This document shows positions 61,997 through 64,000 of a stretch of DNA of 64,000 nt, piece after piece. The notes under the pieces were generated by a model. The model was given only the letters and a program-made list of their open reading frames with translations, did no database searches and was not told where the DNA came from. Both the position numbers and the translations under genes were made by a program. Position 1 is the first letter of the stretch, and the number at the start of each line of letters is the position of its first letter. The stretch is from Clostridia bacterium (lineage in GTDB: Bacteria; Bacillota; Clostridia; Oscillospirales; Acutalibacteraceae), in contig JAFRQQ010000013.1 of the NCBI GenBank assembly GCA_017428525.1, forward strand, positions 124,001 to 188,000. The letters run 5' to 3'.

Positions 61997-63376
61997 TCAG
62001 CCGTTCTCCGCGCTGTGATGACGCAGCTCGAGCTCGCGCTTTGTCTGCGCCCACTGCGCACCGGCCAGCGGATAGAATTTCATGCTGATCGCGCAGATCA
62101 CCAGCAGCAACGCCGGTACGGCCATCCAGGCGACCAGCACGCCCTGCTTCGCCCAGTCGCTCTGCAGTCCGGCGGCCAGGGTCGTGTCGTAGCCGAAGGC
62201 CTTCGCGATCATCAGGAACGCGGCGTTCGCAAAGCTGATCGCCGGTTTCGTGATCAGGCTGTTCACGCCCGCATACATGCCCTCGCGGCGGATGCCGGTC
62301 ACGCTTTCGTCATAGTCGATCACGTCGCCGTTCATCAGCGGGATCAGGAACATGCCGCCCGCGAAGCCCATGCCCGCCGTGAAGAAGCCGGCGAGGGCGA
62401 CCGCGTGATATTTGCCGAACACGGCCATGACCGACGCGCCGACGGCAAAGATGATGCACATGAGCAGCGTGCAGGTCTTCACGCCCCAGGTCTTCACCTT
62501 GGTCGCCCATAGCACAACGCCGAAGACCGCGCCGAGGCCCAGCGCGCCGTAGGCAAACTGCATGGGAAGGTCGAATTCATCGAAATAATAGATCACGCCC
62601 TGCATCAGGATCGTCTGGATGAAGATCACCGTGAAGGACAGCACCTCAAACACGATGAAGGAGCGGTTCTTGAAGCAGGCGGCCACGGATTTGAGGATAC
62701 CGAGCTCCTCCTCGCTCTCATTCTGCACGACCTCTTTATAAAAGAAAGTGGAGAAGAAGATCACGAGGAAGGACCCCAGACCGATTGCCGCCATGATCAG
62801 CTGGAAGCGCGTCGGATCGTCGCCGGGCTCCGGCTTGATCAGCGGGAAGAGCACCAGCGGCACGCCGAGCGCAATGAGGGTGAAGAAGATCTTCAGCAGG
62901 AAGATGTTGCCGCGCGCCTTGTTGGAAACCGCCATGGTGTAAGGCATCACATAGAGCGAGGTGGCGATCGCCGTATAGAGCGTATCAAACAGGAAGAGCG
63001 TCGAAAGCATCTGGATGAACAGCGCGGTCTGCGAGGTGCCGATCGGCCAGCGCACCCAGGTGAGCACAAAGAACAGCGCATAGAAGAACGAGCCGTAGCG
63101 GATATAGGGGATCCGGCGGCCGAGCTTCGATTTCGTGCGGTCGGAAATGTAGCCGAACAGCGGATCATTCACCGCGTTCCAGATTGCAAAAATGATCCAG
63201 ACCGTGCTGGCAAGCCCCTCCTGCATGCCGAGGAACTTGGTGAAGAAATAGGTCATGCCGCCGCCGGTGAGCAGACTGTTGAGCGTGGTGCACAGGCAGT
63301 CGGCCGAGCAAAGCCAGAGCTTCGAGGAGAGCGGCACGCGCTCCTCCGTCGCGGTCACAGCAGTGTTCGTTTCCAT
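61997..63376 (-). CDS. MFS transporter, glycoside-pentoside-hexuronide (GPH) symporter type
   Basis: The 459-residue membrane protein has about twelve predicted segments and the GPH/MelB signature near the N-terminus: FLGMQEGLASTVWIIFAIWN followed by AVNDPLFGYISDRTKSKLGR, with the conserved D-P-x-x-G-x-x-S-D-R-T. Members import sugars or uronides with Na+ or H+; the substrate is not readable here, though uxaC elsewhere in the window makes a hexuronide attractive. I chose the ATG at 63376 rather than 63385 because AAAGGA lies at proper distance only from the former. It follows rarA after a short gap and is probably co-transcribed with it. Confidence 0.88.
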   Translation of the reverse strand: METNTAVTATEERVPLSSKLWLCSADCLCTTLNSLLTGGGMTYFFTKFLGMQEGLASTVWIIFAIWNAVNDPLFGYISDRTKSKLGRRIPYIRYGSFFYALFFVLTWVRWPIGTSQTALFIQMLSTLFLFDTLYTAIATSLYVMPYTMAVSNKARGNIFLLKIFFTLIALGVPLVLFPLIKPEPGDDPTRFQLIMAAIGLGSFLVIFFSTFFYKEVVQNESEEELGILKSVAACFKNRSFIVFEVLSFTVIFIQTILMQGVIYYFDEFDLPMQFAYGALGLGAVFGVVLWATKVKTWGVKTCTLLMCIIFAVGASVMAVFGKYHAVALAGFFTAGMGFAGGMFLIPLMNGDVIDYDESVTGIRREGMYAGVNSLITKPAISFANAAFLMIAKAFGYDTTLAAGLQSDWAKQGVLVAWMAVPALLLVICAISMKFYPLAGAQWAQTKRELELRHHSAENG

Positions 63377-63392
63377 ACCAATCATCCTTTCG

Positions 63393-64000
63393 TCAGAGCG
63401 TTTCGTCGCCCTTGATCTGCGCCCAGTAATTGCGGGCGGCCTGTTCGTTTTTGTTGTCGCCGAAGCGGTAGTAGCGGGTATCGCGCAGCGCGTCGGGCAG
63501 ATACTGCTGCCGCACCCAATGATGCGGAAAGTCGTGGGCGTACTGATAAAACTGCCCCTTGTTCGGATTGTCCTCGCCGTCGTAATGCTTATTCTGCAGC
63601 TGCCGCGGGATCGCGCCGGTGTTGCCCTTCTGCACGTCGGCCATCGCGGCGTTGATCGCGTTGTAGGCGCTGTTGGATTTCGGGCTCGTGGCCACGAGAA
63701 TCACCGCATCCGCGAGCGGAATGCGCGCCTCCGGCAGACCGAGCATCAGCGCGGCGTCCACGGCCGCTTTGACGATCGGAATGATCTGCGGATAGGCCAG
63801 CCCCACATCCTCGCAGGCGCAGACCATCAGCCGACGGCAGGCCGAGGGCAGATCGCCCGCCTCGAGCAGCCGCGCGAGATAATGCACCGCCGCATCCGGA
63901 TCGGAGCCGCGCATGGATTTCTGATAGGCGGAAACAATGTCGTAATGCTCGTCGCCGTCCTTATCGTACCGCATGGCACTGCGCTGCGTGAGCGACGCCG
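63393..64000 (-). CDS. rarA: Replication-associated recombination protein A (RarA/MgsA), C-terminal part
   Basis: Only the C-terminal 200 or so residues are inside the window; the 5' part lies beyond 64000. The visible region includes ALRYDKDG-like SAMRYDKDGDEHYDIVSAYQ, MRGSDPDAAVHYLARLLEAG, CEDVGLAYPQIIPIVKAAVD and DFPHHWVRQQYLPD, all characteristic of the tetramerisation and C-terminal domains of RarA (AAA+ ATPase acting at stalled replication forks). The frame remains open through the edge; an internal ATG at 63974 is not the true start. The AAA+ core motifs are outside the window. Confidence 0.92.
   Translation of the reverse strand, partial: ASLTQRSAMRYDKDGDEHYDIVSAYQKSMRGSDPDAAVHYLARLLEAGDLPSACRRLMVCACEDVGLAYPQIIPIVKAAVDAALMLGLPEARIPLADAVILVATSPKSNSAYNAINAAMADVQKGNTGAIPRQLQNKHYDGEDNPNKGQFYQYAHDFPHHWVRQQYLPDALRDTRYYRFGDNKNEQAARNYWAQIKGDETL

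Overview
The window looks like chromosome of a GC-rich, anaerobic Gram-positive bacterium of the class Clostridia, most like the Oscillospirales/Ruminococcaceae gut group. This rests on the gene content: indolepyruvate:ferredoxin oxidoreductase, a type III glutamine synthetase, a split ferredoxin-linked glutamate synthase, clostripain-family protease and very large exported proteins with InlB-type repeats. Promoters are strikingly uniform (TTGACA-like, mostly 17-bp spacer, TATAAT-like). No rRNA, tRNA, CRISPR array, prophage or intact transposase was seen. The organism call is inference.

Layout. 1-1733 (minus): two FAD enzymes (a COG2509-like dehydrogenase cut by the window edge, and a BaiN/YhiN-type oxidoreductase). 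1876-5267 (plus): DUF1858 redox protein, trmK, Nif3-like protein, rqcH. 5402-5781: a 380-bp internally deleted IS30-like element. 5838-15473: exported proteins, namely a thioredoxin-like/CAP/InlB/LRR protein (minus), a membrane-anchored C11 protease, a GLUG-repeat protein and a 39-residue peptide gene. 15633-19820 (minus): argCJBD with a promoter and two ARG boxes. 20046-21842 (minus): exported CUB-like/cysteine-peptidase-like protein. 21987-22391: XRE regulator. 22418-29078 (plus): pheA-aroB-aroC-aroA-tyrA-aroF, preceded by a 33-codon leader peptide rich in Phe/Tyr/Trp and an intrinsic terminator, a classic translation-coupled attenuator.

29149-33510 (minus): exported protein with a duplicated 255-residue module and InlB-type repeats. 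33748-36686 (minus): uxaC-glpK. 36911-41922 (minus): a five-gene glutamate synthase operon (amidotransferase, Fd/FMN synthase, polyferredoxin, FAD oxidoreductase, GXGXG subunit), divergent from 42294-47780 (plus): glnN, an Amt-PII fusion, a Gln-rich 47-residue ORF and purF. Both divergent promoters are followed by terminator-like hairpins, so this nitrogen region is probably controlled by transcription attenuation. 47847-51410 (minus): a 1187-residue InlB-repeat protein whose C-terminus resembles that of the protein at 5838. 51559-55595 (minus): iorA-iorB-paaK-ACT, fermentation of aromatic amino acids through aryl-pyruvates. 55734-57371: AMP-forming acyl-CoA ligase. 57580-61629 (minus): potABCD polyamine importer. 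61997-64000 (minus): a GPH-type sugar symporter and the 3' part of rarA.

Taken together the window joins amino-acid synthesis (Arg, Phe/Tyr/chorismate, Gln/Glu), aromatic amino-acid breakdown and nitrogen uptake with several single-gene surface-protein units. The most notable signals are the aromatic leader peptide, the paired leader hairpins of glnN and the glutamate synthase operon, the 39-residue DVITTS peptide next to the GLUG protein, and the shared C-terminal tail of two surface proteins that lack any known wall anchor.
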